DNA of 64,000 nucleotides from Pontibacter rufus (GTDB lineage Bacteria; Bacteroidota; Bacteroidia; Cytophagales; Hymenobacteraceae), in assembly GCF_015694705.1 (NCBI RefSeq), contig NZ_JADQDR010000010.1:62001-126000 (forward strand), read 5' to 3'. The position numbers and the translations under genes are program-made. This document shows, one piece after another, positions 1 to 9,476 of this stretch. Each line of letters begins with the position of its first letter. Position 1 is the stretch's first letter. Below the pieces are notes generated by a model. The model ran no database searches, was not told the DNA's origin, and saw only the letters and a program-made list of their open reading frames with translations.

Positions 1-73
1 AGCCTTTCAGGCGAGAGCTGTGGCATCGACGGCAACTGCCAGTAAAAAAGCTTTTGCAGATATAAAAACATAA
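1..73 (+). CDS. possible 3' end of a gene cut by the window edge
   Basis: One frame is open from the window start to a TAA at 71-73 and would give an Ala/Lys-rich C-terminus. A second frame is open only to a TAA at 43-45. Either could be the tail of an upstream gene, because a strong hairpin follows at 85-136. There is too little sequence to name a product or choose the frame. Confidence 0.2.
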   Translation, partial: AFQARAVASTATASKKAFADIKT

Positions 74-84
74 TTTTAAAATAA

Positions 85-136
85 CAGGCATGATGGCCTC
101 AGCAAGTGTTTTATACTTATGAGGTCATCATGCCTG
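85..136 (+). terminator. long hairpin, probable terminator
   Basis: A 17-base arm (85-101) pairs with 120-136 with one G-U, around an 18-base loop containing TTATACTT. It is followed by CTTTATAT rather than a clean T-run. It probably ends transcription of the gene upstream of the window. Bases 137-253 show nothing else recognisable. Confidence 0.5.
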
Positions 137-253
137 CTTTATATACATCAGCCTTAAGCAAGCGTCAGCTTTTGTACGTTGCTTAAGCGCCGAGCCATTT
201 AAGTACCGCCATGGCATTAACGGGCTGTATTTAAACTGAAATACAACAACATT

Positions 254-1264
254 ATGAGCAGCAAAAAACTTTCTGATATACCCTTCTCAATACTTGATCT
301 GGTTCCTATCCTGTCAGACAAAACACCGGCCGACGCTTTCCGGAATAGCCTGGATCTTGCCCGTAACGCGGAACGCCTCGGCTTTAAACGCTACTGGATG
401 GCAGAACACCACAACATGGCGGGCATTGCCAGTTCGGCCACCTCTGTGCTGATTGGCTACATTGCAGGCGGCACTGCTACCATCAGGGTTGGTTCGGGTG
501 GAATTATGCTGCCGAATCATGCCCCGCTTGTGATAGCAGAGCAATTCGGCACACTGGAATCGCTGTACCCGGGCAGGATTGATCTGGGCCTGGGCCGCGC
601 ACCCGGCACCGATCAGCTCACAGCCAGAGCCCTGCGGCGCGATTTGAGAGGAGCCGTGGACGACTTTCCGCAGAATGTGGAAGAAATCAGAAGCTATTTT
701 GCCCCGGCAGATCCGGCTGCGCATGTACGTGCCGTGCCTGGCGAAGGGCTGGAAATTCCGATATGGATACTTGGCTCCAGCACCTACGGCGCGCAACTGG
801 CGGCTATACTTGGCATGCCTTATGCTTTCGCCAGCCATTTCGCCCCGGCCAGCCTGCATGCTGCGCTCAAAGTATACCGCGATAATTTCAGGCCGTCTGT
901 CAGCCTGAAAGAGCCCTATGCCATGGCTTGCGTAAATGTAGTTGCCGCAGACACAGATGCAGCAGCCATCCGTTTATCCACTACACTTTATACTTCTTTC
1001 CTGAACGTAATCAGAGGCACGGCAAAACCGCTGCAGCCGCCGGTTGCAAGTATGGACGACCTGTGGGATGGCTCAGAGAGGTATGCAGTGCACCAGATGC
1101 TCCGGTATTCGTTTATCGGCGGGCCCGGCACCGTGAAAGAAGAACTGCAGGCTTTTGCAAATGAAACGCAGGTAGATGAAATAATGGTTGCTTCCTCTGT
1201 TTTTGATCATACGGCCAGGGTACATTCTTATGAGATTCTTGCTGAACTGGGTAAACAGGTATAA
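254..1264 (+). CDS. LLM-class flavin-dependent oxidoreductase (luciferase-like monooxygenase)
   Basis: A 336-residue protein of the bacterial luciferase-like TIM-barrel family. The N-terminal region has the typical [16 protein letters not shown] segment, followed by the [15 protein letters not shown] and [20 protein letters not shown] segments that in this family line the flavin pocket, and then [15 protein letters not shown]. The length fits the MsnO8-like subgroup, which uses FMNH2 and oxygen, or only flavin, on mostly unknown small substrates. There is no signal peptide, so it should be cytosolic. The ATG at 254 is the first Met and begins the conserved region. It stands alone ahead of a peroxiredoxin. 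The substrate cannot be predicted. Confidence 0.92.
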   Translation: MSSKKLSDIPFSILDLVPILSDKTPADAFRNSLDLARNAERLGFKRYWMAEHHNMAGIASSATSVLIGYIAGGTATIRVGSGGIMLPNHAPLVIAEQFGTLESLYPGRIDLGLGRAPGTDQLTARALRRDLRGAVDDFPQNVEEIRSYFAPADPAAHVRAVPGEGLEIPIWILGSSTYGAQLAAILGMPYAFASHFAPASLHAALKVYRDNFRPSVSLKEPYAMACVNVVAADTDAAAIRLSTTLYTSFLNVIRGTAKPLQPPVASMDDLWDGSERYAVHQMLRYSFIGGPGTVKEELQAFANETQVDEIMVASSVFDHTARVHSYEILAELGKQV

Positions 1265-1452
1265 ACCTATTCCTTATCTGTTGCCTAATCTTTTAAATTG
1301 GCCGTCCTTTTTCATACTAACAGCCTGGCCGCGCCAAAACAGCTATATGCTTTGCTTTGTTAAAGCACACGTCAGTGCCGCCCGTATATTAAGCAACCAA
1401 ATGGGGATGCTTGCGGTACACTTCTAAACTACATCTTAAAAAAACAACCTAT

Positions 1453-1929
1453 ATGCTGCTGGAAAAAGGTACTGCTGCTCCTGATTTTGAATTAAACGCC
1501 ACCCCTGATCAGAAGCTGAAATTAAGCGAATTAAAAGGAAAGCGCGTTGTTCTGGTTTTTTATCCGGCTGACTGGAGCCCCGTTTGTGGCGACCAGATAG
1601 CCCTGTACAACGAAATGCTGAAGTTCTTCCAGAAATACAACGCCCAGATAATCGGCATTTCTGTCGACAGCAAATGGTGCCATATGGCATTTGCAGATAA
1701 CAGAAACATCCATTTCCCGCTGCTGGCCGACTTTGAGCCTAAAGGTGAAGTATCGAAATTATATGGCGCTTATAATGAGGAAAATGGCAACAGCCGGCGC
1801 GCGCTCTTTGTTATAGATGAGGCGGGCATTATCCGGTGGAGTTATCTCTCTCCTGATGGCATCAACCCGGGTGCAGACGGCATACTGGAGGCGCTGGAGG
1901 AACTGGAAAATAATAAGGACAAAAAATAA
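1453..1929 (+). CDS. peroxiredoxin (AhpC/TSA, Bcp/AhpE-like)
   Basis: A 158-residue thiol peroxidase that reduces hydrogen peroxide or organic peroxides. The peroxidatic Cys45 lies in the family motif PADWSPVCGDQ, where the upstream Pro/Thr-type triad position and the Trp-Ser-Pro-Val-Cys core are recognisable. A second cysteine (Cys76, SKWCHMAF) could act as the resolving thiol. The start at 1453 was preferred over an upstream in-frame ATG at 1411, because the family N-terminus (GTAAPDFEL) follows directly and the 14 extra residues look non-coding. The stop lies 3 bases before the next gene, a DsbA-like protein, so the two thiol proteins are probably co-transcribed as an oxidative-stress pair. 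Confidence 0.93.
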   Translation: MLLEKGTAAPDFELNATPDQKLKLSELKGKRVVLVFYPADWSPVCGDQIALYNEMLKFFQKYNAQIIGISVDSKWCHMAFADNRNIHFPLLADFEPKGEVSKLYGAYNEENGNSRRALFVIDEAGIIRWSYLSPDGINPGADGILEALEELENNKDKK

Positions 1930-1932
1930 ACC

Positions 1933-2457
1933 ATGGCAAACTTAAAACCACCGGTAAACGAACATGATCACTACACCGGCAACACGAATGCAAGTATAAC
2001 TTTAGTTGAATATGGGGATTACGAATGTTCGCATTGTGCGCACGCCCATCCCCTGCTGAAACAATTACTTGAAGAAAAAGGCGATGATTTTGAATTCGTT
2101 TTCAGAAATTTTCCCCTGAACGAAGTGCATCCCTTGGCTATGTTGTCGGCACTGGCAGCTGAGGCGGCCGGAAAACAGCACAAGTTCTGGGAAATGCATG
2201 ATATGATATACGAAAATCAGGCCCAATTAAACCGCGACAGCTTTGTTGATTTTGCAGAGGCTTTAAGTTTAAACTTGGAAAAGTTTGCCGCTGACTTACA
2301 AAGCGAGGCCACAACCTCCAAAGTAGAAAATGATTTTGAGAGCGGCATCCGCAGCGGTGTTAATGGCACGCCTTCTTTCTTTATCAACGGCCGGAAATTA
2401 AACAGTTACGATGGCACCTACGAATCCCTGAAAAACGCCTTAACCCAGCAGGAATAG
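1933..2457 (+). CDS. DsbA-family thioredoxin-fold protein
   Basis: A 174-residue thioredoxin-fold protein with a helical insertion, matching the DsbA/FrnE-like group. The active-site CXXC is Cys32-Ser-His-Cys35 after the EYGDYECSHC strand, and the cis-proline loop GVNGTPSFFINGRKL is present near the C-terminus. No signal peptide is visible, so a cytosolic thiol-disulfide role is more likely than periplasmic disulfide formation. It starts 3 bases after the peroxiredoxin stop, suggesting translational coupling and a role in reducing that enzyme or repairing oxidised thiols. That partnership is inferred from position only. Confidence 0.92.
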   Translation: MANLKPPVNEHDHYTGNTNASITLVEYGDYECSHCAHAHPLLKQLLEEKGDDFEFVFRNFPLNEVHPLAMLSALAAEAAGKQHKFWEMHDMIYENQAQLNRDSFVDFAEALSLNLEKFAADLQSEATTSKVENDFESGIRSGVNGTPSFFINGRKLNSYDGTYESLKNALTQQE

Positions 2458-2548
2458 GTTTTGTTGCCTGAGGCGGTAACCTCTGCCGGAGCTGCAGCCT
2501 GTTCAGAGAGGCCTGGAAGGAGCCCCAGTTGCATTGATTCAAAAATAT

Positions 2549-2584
2549 AAAAGGCCTGCAAAACAGATATTTGCAGGCCTTTTT
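2549..2584 (+). terminator. intrinsic terminator after the thiol gene pair
   Basis: A perfect 14-bp stem (2549-2562 with 2570-2583) built on GGCCTGC, with a 7-base loop. A-rich and T-rich flanks let it work in both directions. It lies about 90 bases after the DsbA-like stop. Confidence 0.85.
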
Positions 2585-2723
2585 AGTTTCTTTCGTTTTT
2601 ATACTTAAAATTGCAGGTTTATACCTACCACGGGAACATAAACACATTTATTTTGCCGCCGCATCGTTGTATAATACCCGCTTGTTTGTGATGAAATAAA
2701 TGCTGCTTAATACCGTGAACCCG

Positions 2724-4238
2724 ATGCGAAAACTTCTTATCCTCATACCCATTACGTGCATGACCTTTCTTCAGACGCAGTGCAGGCAACAGTCTGGCAC
2801 AACCGGTAAACCTGCTACACCCGCTACAACAGAAGTAGCGCAGCAGGCCTTTGATCAGTACGCAGTTTACAAAGAGCCTGCCCTCAGCAACAGGCGGTTT
2901 AAACACGAAACAATTGTTCCGCTTATAAAGCAGCTCCGCCAGAACCCTTTGTTTGAGGTGAATGAAGCAGGACAGTCGGTAGAAGATCGTGCGATTTATG
3001 TGGTGAAAGCCGGTACCGGAAAAACAAAGGTGATGCTTTGGTCGCAGATGCACGGCGATGAATCTACCGCTACCATGGCCCTGTTCGACCTTTTTAATTT
3101 CCTGCAGCAATCCGACCAACTCGATTCCATCCGGCAGCAGATATTGCAAAATACAACTCTCTACATGGTGCCCATGCTGAACCCCGACGGGGCTGCCCGG
3201 TTTCAGCGCCGCAATGCCCTGGAAATTGACCTGAACCGGGATGCCCTGCGCCTGCAAAGCCCGGAAGCCCGCCTGCTCAAGCAGCTGCGCGACAGCTTGA
3301 ACCCGGAATTCGGATTTAACCTGCACGACCAGAGCCGCTATTATACGGTAGGCGCTACTTCCAGGCCGGCTACTATTTCTTTTCTGGCGCCCGCTTTCGA
3401 TTACGCCCAAACAGTAGATACTGTGCGCAGCCGGGCAATGCGCGCCATTGTAGGGATGAATGAGGCTTTGCAGCAGTTGGCACCGGGGCATGTAGCCAAA
3501 TATTCAGATGAGCATGAGCCGCGCGCTTTCGGCGATAATATCCAGAAATGGGGCACCAGCGTTATCCTGATAGAATCCGGGGGGTATAAGAATGACCCGG
3601 AGAAACAATATATCCGCCAGCTTAATTTCGCCTCCATCGTATCTGCCCTGTACATGATTGCCAGGGAAGACTACACAGCCTATAAACTGAACGACTACTA
3701 CCACATACCCCAGAATGAGCGTAACCTATACGACCTGGTGCTGCGGAAGGTGCATTACCAGGAAGATGGCCGCCATACGCTCCTGGATGTGGGCATTATG
3801 CGCGATGAAATAAATGCACCTGAAGCGCCGGATGGTTTTTACTACCGTGGCAGCGTGCAGGAAATAGGTGACATGAGCGTTTTTTACGGCTATGAAGAAA
3901 TCAATGGCGAGGGCCTGATACTAGAGCCGGGCAAAGTATACGAGAAGCCATTTGCAAGTATAAAGGCCCTTACACATGGACGTGCCCTGCAATTGCTGGC
4001 AGACGGCTATACGACCGTGCGCGTAGAAAAGCTTCCGGCCAGCAAACAAAATCGCTCAGGATTGCCATTGAACGTCATTGGCAGGTCTGCAAAGGTTAAT
4101 CATACCCTGCGCATGAGCGGCGGCGCTAACTTCGTCCTGAGAGATGCAAACGGGCAGGTGCGGTACGCCATTGTGAACGGTTCTGTTTATGATCTGAAGA
4201 ACGACAACCCTGCGCTCATTCATGGCATCATACTTTAG
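2724..4238 (+). CDS. M14-family zinc carboxypeptidase, predicted lipoprotein
   Basis: About 504 residues. The N-terminus is a lipoprotein signal (RKLLILIPIT, then a lipobox ending LQTQC), so the enzyme should be membrane-anchored in the envelope. Carboxypeptidase A-type motifs are in order: the zinc pair His and Glu in SQMHGDESTATMAL, the NPDG and DLNRD segment that binds substrate, and the third zinc ligand in FGFNLHDQSRYY. A C-terminal region of about 150 residues follows the catalytic domain and looks beta-rich. The start at 2724 was preferred because the signal peptide begins there; an in-frame ATG at 2700 adds eight residues. Substrate probably peptides or peptidoglycan fragments. Confidence 0.88.
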   Translation: MRKLLILIPITCMTFLQTQCRQQSGTTGKPATPATTEVAQQAFDQYAVYKEPALSNRRFKHETIVPLIKQLRQNPLFEVNEAGQSVEDRAIYVVKAGTGKTKVMLWSQMHGDESTATMALFDLFNFLQQSDQLDSIRQQILQNTTLYMVPMLNPDGAARFQRRNALEIDLNRDALRLQSPEARLLKQLRDSLNPEFGFNLHDQSRYYTVGATSRPATISFLAPAFDYAQTVDTVRSRAMRAIVGMNEALQQLAPGHVAKYSDEHEPRAFGDNIQKWGTSVILIESGGYKNDPEKQYIRQLNFASIVSALYMIAREDYTAYKLNDYYHIPQNERNLYDLVLRKVHYQEDGRHTLLDVGIMRDEINAPEAPDGFYYRGSVQEIGDMSVFYGYEEINGEGLILEPGKVYEKPFASIKALTHGRALQLLADGYTTVRVEKLPASKQNRSGLPLNVIGRSAKVNHTLRMSGGANFVLRDANGQVRYAIVNGSVYDLKNDNPALIHGIIL

Positions 4239-4305
4239 CAGGCAAGCATCATTTTTAGTTTTCCGGCAGTACAGTTTAAAGCAGATACAGTTAAATTAAT
4301 CTTCT

Positions 4306-4410
4306 CTTTGTCATCCTGGCAGGATCTTGTAAGCAAGTTGCAAAAGCTTATCTATACATCATTAAAGGCTTAACGCCCTGCTGCCAAGTTCTTTTCAGGA
4401 TGACAAAAAG
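4306..4410. repeat. interspersed palindromic repeat, GTCATCCTG type, copy 1
   Basis: Terminal arms CTTTGTCATCCTG (4306-4318) and CAGGATGACAAAAAG (4396-4410) are inverted. The inner sequence GGATCTTGTAAGCAAGTTGC resembles widespread Bacteroidota intergenic repeats, as far as I recall. A related degenerate copy lies at 22862-22952. It occupies the middle of the 348-base gap between the M14 gene and the next membrane protein. The rest of that gap holds two head-to-tail TATACTT motifs (about 4430-4445) and no gene. Confidence 0.55.
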
Positions 4411-4586
4411 TATAAACTTGATGCTGGATCTATACTTATACTTAAAACAGCAGCGTCATACTTTCTGCCTGTAAATGCTAATGTAGCAAACGCCTTTAAT
4501 AATCCTCAGAAACCACTGATTGCACTTGTTTTTTAAGATGGTTTTGTAACTTACAGGCTCATCCTTACTAACCCGACCTTTGCTGC

Positions 4587-5819
4587 ATGGTTTTAAATTA
4601 TCTGTGGGTAGCTTTTTTTCTTATTGCCTTTTGTATTGCCCTGTTCCGCCTCATTGTTTTTCATGATATTGAGATCTTTCAGAAGCTTGTTGCCAGCACA
4701 TTCGACAATGCCAAGCTGGGCTTTGAAATCTCGCTCGGCCTGACGGGTGTGATGACGCTTTGGCTGGGTTTAATGAAAGTGGGAGAGCGCGGCGGCATCA
4801 TTGCTGTTTTTGCCAGGCTGGTAGGTCCTTTCTTTAATCGTCTGTTCCCAGAGATACCCAAAAATCATCCGGTTTTCGGGTCTATTCTCATGAATTTTTC
4901 GGCCAACATGCTGGGCCTGGACAATGCAGCTACCCCCCTGGGCCTGAAAGCCATGAAAGAGATGCAGGAACTCAATCCTGATAAAGACACCGCTTCCAAT
5001 GCGCAGATCATGTTCCTGGTGCTCAACACCTCCGGCCTCACGATTATCCCCATCAGCATCATGGTGTTCCGGGCGCAGCTGGGCGCCGCCGATCCTTCAG
5101 ATATTTTTATACCTATCCTGCTGGCCACTTTTTTCTCTACCATATCGGGGCTGATAGCGGTTTCGCTTTACCAGCGCATTAACCTCTTCAACCCCGTTAT
5201 CATGGCCTATCTGGGCACGCTGGTGCTGCTGATTGCCGCCCTTATTTACTATTTCAGCACCATCAGCCAGGAGCAGATAAGCACGATTTCTTCTGTTGCC
5301 AGCAATGTTATTCTTTTCGGTATCATCATCTCCTTTATCGGGCTGGCTGTGATCAGGAAGGTGAATGTGTATGAGGCTTTTATTGAAGGAGCTAAAGAAG
5401 GGTTTTCGGTAGCCATCACCATTATTCCATACCTCGTAGCCATACTTGTGGCCATTGGTGTGTTCCGGGAGTCGGGCGCCCTGGGCTTGCTGGTAGATGG
5501 TTTGGGCTACATTTTTGGCGTGCTGGGGCTGAATACGGATTTTGTACCTGCCCTGCCGGTTGCTTTTATGAAACCTCTGAGCGGCAGTGGTGCCCGCGGC
5601 ATGATGGTAGAAGCCATGACCACCTATGGCGTAGATTCCTTTGTAGGACGGCTGGCATCAACCATTCAGGGCTCCACAGAAACCACTTTTTACATTCTGG
5701 CCGTTTATTTTGGCTCTGTTGGCATCCGTAATACCAGGTATGCGCTTATCTGCGGCCTGATAGCAGATCTGGCAGGTATTGTTGCTGCCATTCTGATAGC
5801 CTATCTTTTCTTCCATTGA
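4587..5819 (+). CDS. nucleoside recognition (Gate) domain membrane protein, SpmA-SpmB-like fusion
   Basis: A 410-residue polytopic membrane protein with about ten hydrophobic segments. It carries two Gate-type halves: the first includes MNFSANMLGLDNAATPLGLKAM, typical of SpmA, and the second includes PLSGSGARGMM and the IQGSTETTFYILAVYFG segment typical of SpmB. In Firmicutes these halves are separate spore-maturation proteins; in Bacteroidota the fused form is common and its role is unknown. The inner-membrane location is clear; the transported or sensed ligand is not. It stands alone and ends 11 bases before a strong bidirectional terminator. Confidence 0.9.
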   Translation: MVLNYLWVAFFLIAFCIALFRLIVFHDIEIFQKLVASTFDNAKLGFEISLGLTGVMTLWLGLMKVGERGGIIAVFARLVGPFFNRLFPEIPKNHPVFGSILMNFSANMLGLDNAATPLGLKAMKEMQELNPDKDTASNAQIMFLVLNTSGLTIIPISIMVFRAQLGAADPSDIFIPILLATFFSTISGLIAVSLYQRINLFNPVIMAYLGTLVLLIAALIYYFSTISQEQISTISSVASNVILFGIIISFIGLAVIRKVNVYEAFIEGAKEGFSVAITIIPYLVAILVAIGVFRESGALGLLVDGLGYIFGVLGLNTDFVPALPVAFMKPLSGSGARGMMVEAMTTYGVDSFVGRLASTIQGSTETTFYILAVYFGSVGIRNTRYALICGLIADLAGIVAAILIAYLFFH

Positions 5820-5830
5820 AAGCAGCCGTT

Positions 5831-5890
5831 GACAAGTATAAAAACAAGAAGCCCCGCCTGATGACGGGGCTTCTTGTTTTTATACTTGTC
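5831..5890. terminator. bidirectional terminator between convergent genes
   Basis: A perfect 26-bp inverted repeat (5831-5856 with 5865-5890) around an 8-base loop. The inner part is GC-rich (AGCCCCG/CGGGGCT). The outer part carries an inverted pair of the abundant motif AAGTATAAA. T-runs face both directions, so it should stop both the membrane-protein gene and the S41 protease gene. Confidence 0.92.
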
Positions 5891-5904
5891 GGAATATAGC
5901 TTAA

Positions 5905-8900
5905 CTACTTTTTAGGCAGCTCCTTTAAAAGCACTTCCACGGCTTTCTCCAGTTGCTGGTCGCGGCCCTGCGCCACCAGGGCCGGATCGTTGGCTATTAA
6001 ATAATCAGGCTCCAGCTGGTTATTCTCCAGGAACTTACCACCGGCACTGGTGCGGTAACCTATCTGCGGAATTCCGAAGACCATGGTTGGATCAATGAGC
6101 GTTTCCCACCATACAAAGCTGCCGGTACCAGCTACAGGCATGCCCACCGTTTTACCGATGCCGAGCTCTTTATAAAGCGTCGGGAAGATATGCGCGTCCG
6201 AGTAGTTGCTCTCGTTCATCACAACAATAGAAGGCCGGTTCCACTTATTGCGCGGCTCGTCGCTGAGATTCTGTCCGCGCGGAACAAACTCGGCGTATTG
6301 CTTGCTGTTCAGGAACGTTATTAGGTCGTCGTGCAGGTTGCCGCCGCCATTTGAGCGCGTATCTACCACCAGGGCTTCTTTGCCACCACTTTTACCCAGC
6401 GCCTCTTCGTACACGGTACGGTAGCTGGCATCATTCATGCCCCGCACGTGCACATACCCGATGCGGCCGCCGGACAGGCGCTCCACTTCTTTGCGGCGGT
6501 TGTCTACCCAGCGCTGGTACAGCAGTTCATTCAGTTCGCTGGTGGTAATTGGCTTAACGGTTTCATCCCACCGCTTGCCTGTCTTTTCATCGTACAGCGA
6601 TACCAGCGTATACTTATCCGCCTTGCGGTTCATGATCTGATCAAAATTGGTGTTGTCGCCTATCATCAACCCATCAATTTTCTCTACTATCGTACCCGGT
6701 TTCACTTTAGAACTGGCGCGATCAAAGGGGCTCATGTTGATGACCTCTTCCACTTTTAGGCCGGGCCCGGTAAATTGTTCGTCGTAGAACAAGCCCAGCG
6801 AGGCTGTTGCATCTGCGTTGGGTTGTTTGGGGCTGTAACGGCCGCCTGTATGCGATGCATTCAGTTCGCCCAGGAGCTCGCTCAGTAAATCAGAAAAATC
6901 GTAGTTGTTGGCGATGTATGGCAAAAACTGGCTGTAATTATCCGTATAGGATTTCCAGTCAACACCATGCAAATCTGTTACATAAAATTTCTCCTTCATT
7001 TCACGCACCACATGATCATACATATAAGCGCGCTCGGCTGCGGCCTGCAGGTTCATCTCGCCATCCACTTTTATATTTTCCTGCTTGCCGCTCTCCGCAT
7101 CCAGCTTTACAATGCGGCCTTCTGCCAGTATAAATAAAAACTTGCCATCCTGCGACATCACCATGTCGCCGCCGCGCGTTCCTAATTTGGTCAGCAGTTT
7201 GGTTTCATTGTCGCGCAGGTTGGTTACCCACAAATCGTAACCTTTTTCAAAGCGGCTCAGGTAAAAAAGCTTATCGCCTTTCGGAGAAACCACCGCATCC
7301 GATAAGTCAGAAGAATTTACCGTCAGGCGCACCTTTCTATCGGGCAGGTCTTCCAGCTCAATTGCCATTTCCGGCGGGGTTACTGTTTCAGGCTTTTTGT
7401 CTTTCTTGTTCTTTGATTTCGATTCCCCGGCCGCTGCTGCCAGCGCATCAGCTTCCCGCTTTTCTATGTCTTCCAGCAGCGTAAAGTCTTCTTTGTTCAG
7501 CTTAAAGCGGTCGAAGGCCTCCTGCGTGGTGAAAAGGGCGTACACATCATCCTGTCCCGAGTTGTTGCCGTTTCCTTTCAGGCCATCGCGGTTCGAGAAG
7601 TAGGTGATCATTTTGCCGCCCATCATCCATTGTGGCTGCGACTCATCATACCCGCTCAGCGTCAGGTTCATCACTTTGCCCTTGCCGCTGGCAGACACCA
7701 GCCCGACTTCATCTATCCACTGCTTCGGCGGGTTGAACTGTACCAAAAACCATTTGCCATCAGGTGACCATGTATAATACTGATCTCCGTCTGAATAAGA
7801 ATAATTGTTATTGTCGGCCATGATGGTGCGCACCTGCTTTGAGGCTTTGTTCACCACTTTCAGTACCACACGATCCTGCAGATAAGCCACCTCTTTGCCG
7901 TCAGGCGAGTAAGCCGGCTGAAATTCCTCTGCGCCGGTTGCTATAACGGGCTGTTCCCTGAGCAAGGTAGCGGCATAAAAGTATGGCTCCGAGTTGCGCG
8001 CAATGCTGGTTTCATAGATATTCCAGCTGCCGTCGCGCTCTCCGGCATACAGGATTTTACGACCATCGGGGCTGAAGCTGACAGAGCGCTCCTGCTCCGG
8101 CGTGTTGGTAATGCGCTTGGTAATGCCGCCTTCTACAGAAGAAACAAACACTTCGCCACGATTCACAAATACCACTTCCTTGCCATTCGGCGACACTTCC
8201 ATTTCCGTCATGCCACCAGAAACAGGAATTATCTGATCCGGGTTAGAGCGAATATCGGTGTAAAGCTCAACAGCTAATTTCTGCGGCTGTGCATCCGGCT
8301 TTAAAGTATATATTTCGCCGTTGTAGGTAAAGGTGAGCACACCGTTGCGGGAACTGCTCAGGTTGCGCACCGGGTGCTTGGTGAAATTAGTTATGGCTAC
8401 ACTTTCTTTCGGGTTCTGCAGGTTCATCCTGCGGATATTAAAAGTTTCGTTGGGCTGCTCGCTCAGGTAATAGACCTCCTGTTCGCCCGGGCCAAACACA
8501 GGATTACGATCTTCGCCGGCATTGGCGGTGAGTTTGGTGTGCTGCTTTGTTTTGGCATTGTAAACCCACAAATCGCGTGCTACGGAAGATACATGATGCT
8601 TGCGGAAAGCATTTTCGTAACCTTTACGGTCCTGGTACACTAGCAGGTCGCCGGACGTATTGTAGCGGGCAGCCTCGGCGGGCGTGGTAAGCACCATCGT
8701 GTTTTTGCCGCCTGTTACGGGCACACTATACAGTTCCGGAAACGTTCCGGAAGGAAACATGGCATTGGAAGCAGCATCCAGGCGGGCAGCCGTAAAAATT
8801 ACTTTGCTGTTATCTGCCGAGAAGTCTGAAGGCAAATCGCTGCTGGAGTTGAAAGTCAGGCGCTTAGCCTCACCGCCCGTAGCCGGCATTACGAATACAT

Positions 8901-9168
8901 CAAAGTTGCCATACCTATCTGAGGCAAAGGCTATTTGCTTCCCATCTTTCGACCAGACAGGCATGTATTCGTAACCTTCGTGCATGGTAAGCGGCGTAGC
9001 GGCCCCTCCTGCGGCAGGTATGCGGTACAAATCGCCTTTAAAGCTGAAGACGATCGTCTGCCCGTCAGGAGAAATAGCCGGGGTGACCAGCCATTTCGGC
9101 GTTTCGGCCTGCGCCACTAGGCTGCCTGCACAGCAGAAGGCCAGCAAGGCCCATAACTTCTTTTTCAT
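5905..9168 (-). CDS. tricorn-like S41 protease with WD40-type propeller
   Basis: A 1087-residue secreted protein: signal peptide (residues 1-21, ending VAQA), then TolB/PD40-type propeller repeats (recurring SPDGK, SPDGR and SKDGK signatures through about residue 560), a tricorn-type second region, a PDZ-like domain and a C-terminal tail-specific protease core. The core has DTRSNGGGNLHDD and the Ser in NESNYSDAHIFP, which aligns by eye with the tricorn nucleophile, and a downstream Glu in LENNQLEPD. A charged Lys-rich insert (about residues 585-600) separates propeller and core. It is probably a periplasmic peptidase. It is monocistronic and ends at the strong terminator shared with the convergent gene. 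Confidence 0.93.
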   Translation of the reverse strand: MKKKLWALLAFCCAGSLVAQAETPKWLVTPAISPDGQTIVFSFKGDLYRIPAAGGAATPLTMHEGYEYMPVWSKDGKQIAFASDRYGNFDVFVMPATGGEAKRLTFNSSSDLPSDFSADNSKVIFTAARLDAASNAMFPSGTFPELYSVPVTGGKNTMVLTTPAEAARYNTSGDLLVYQDRKGYENAFRKHHVSSVARDLWVYNAKTKQHTKLTANAGEDRNPVFGPGEQEVYYLSEQPNETFNIRRMNLQNPKESVAITNFTKHPVRNLSSSRNGVLTFTYNGEIYTLKPDAQPQKLAVELYTDIRSNPDQIIPVSGGMTEMEVSPNGKEVVFVNRGEVFVSSVEGGITKRITNTPEQERSVSFSPDGRKILYAGERDGSWNIYETSIARNSEPYFYAATLLREQPVIATGAEEFQPAYSPDGKEVAYLQDRVVLKVVNKASKQVRTIMADNNNYSYSDGDQYYTWSPDGKWFLVQFNPPKQWIDEVGLVSASGKGKVMNLTLSGYDESQPQWMMGGKMITYFSNRDGLKGNGNNSGQDDVYALFTTQEAFDRFKLNKEDFTLLEDIEKREADALAAAAGESKSKNKKDKKPETVTPPEMAIELEDLPDRKVRLTVNSSDLSDAVVSPKGDKLFYLSRFEKGYDLWVTNLRDNETKLLTKLGTRGGDMVMSQDGKFLFILAEGRIVKLDAESGKQENIKVDGEMNLQAAAERAYMYDHVVREMKEKFYVTDLHGVDWKSYTDNYSQFLPYIANNYDFSDLLSELLGELNASHTGGRYSPKQPNADATASLGLFYDEQFTGPGLKVEEVINMSPFDRASSKVKPGTIVEKIDGLMIGDNTNFDQIMNRKADKYTLVSLYDEKTGKRWDETVKPITTSELNELLYQRWVDNRRKEVERLSGGRIGYVHVRGMNDASYRTVYEEALGKSGGKEALVVDTRSNGGGNLHDDLITFLNSKQYAEFVPRGQNLSDEPRNKWNRPSIVVMNESNYSDAHIFPTLYKELGIGKTVGMPVAGTGSFVWWETLIDPTMVFGIPQIGYRTSAGGKFLENNQLEPDYLIANDPALVAQGRDQQLEKAVEVLLKELPKK

Positions 9169-9360
9169 AAAGAATAAATTGGATTAGTATAGAACCCTAA
9201 ATATAATAAACAGACAAATAGGTTCAAAAACACGCAGTTACCTTATACTTCCACTAGGCCGTACCTCCTGTGTTATACCTGCAGATTTGATTTAAAAGCT
9301 TTGAAGCTCCTGTAATTCCGCTTTAACCATTGTTACCAGTTTTGCAGTCTTAAAAAGCAG

Positions 9361-9416
9361 AAGTCAGTTTAAAGTATAAAATCAGTTCTACCCGATCTTA
9401 TACTTTAAGCTGACTT
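9361..9416 (-). terminator. terminator at the end of the leu-ilv operon
   Basis: Arms 9361-9379 and 9398-9416 pair over 19 positions with one G-U, around an 18-base loop. Each arm carries the inverted motif TTTAAAGTATAA/TTATACTTTAA. It lies 61 bases beyond the ilvA stop and is the natural end of the minus-strand biosynthetic operon. The rest of the 9169-9476 gap contains two more TATACTT motifs and no gene. Confidence 0.75.
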
Positions 9417-9476
9417 TTGTTTTATACTTCTTTAGTGGCCCGGCTATACTTGTATGCAGCAAGGCGCAGGTATGAT

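Noticed and set aside
9221..9240. GGTTCAAA-type T-loop suggesting a tRNA
   Set aside because: No acceptor stem, anticodon arm or CCA-proximal pairing around it; the same holds for a similar string near 24880.
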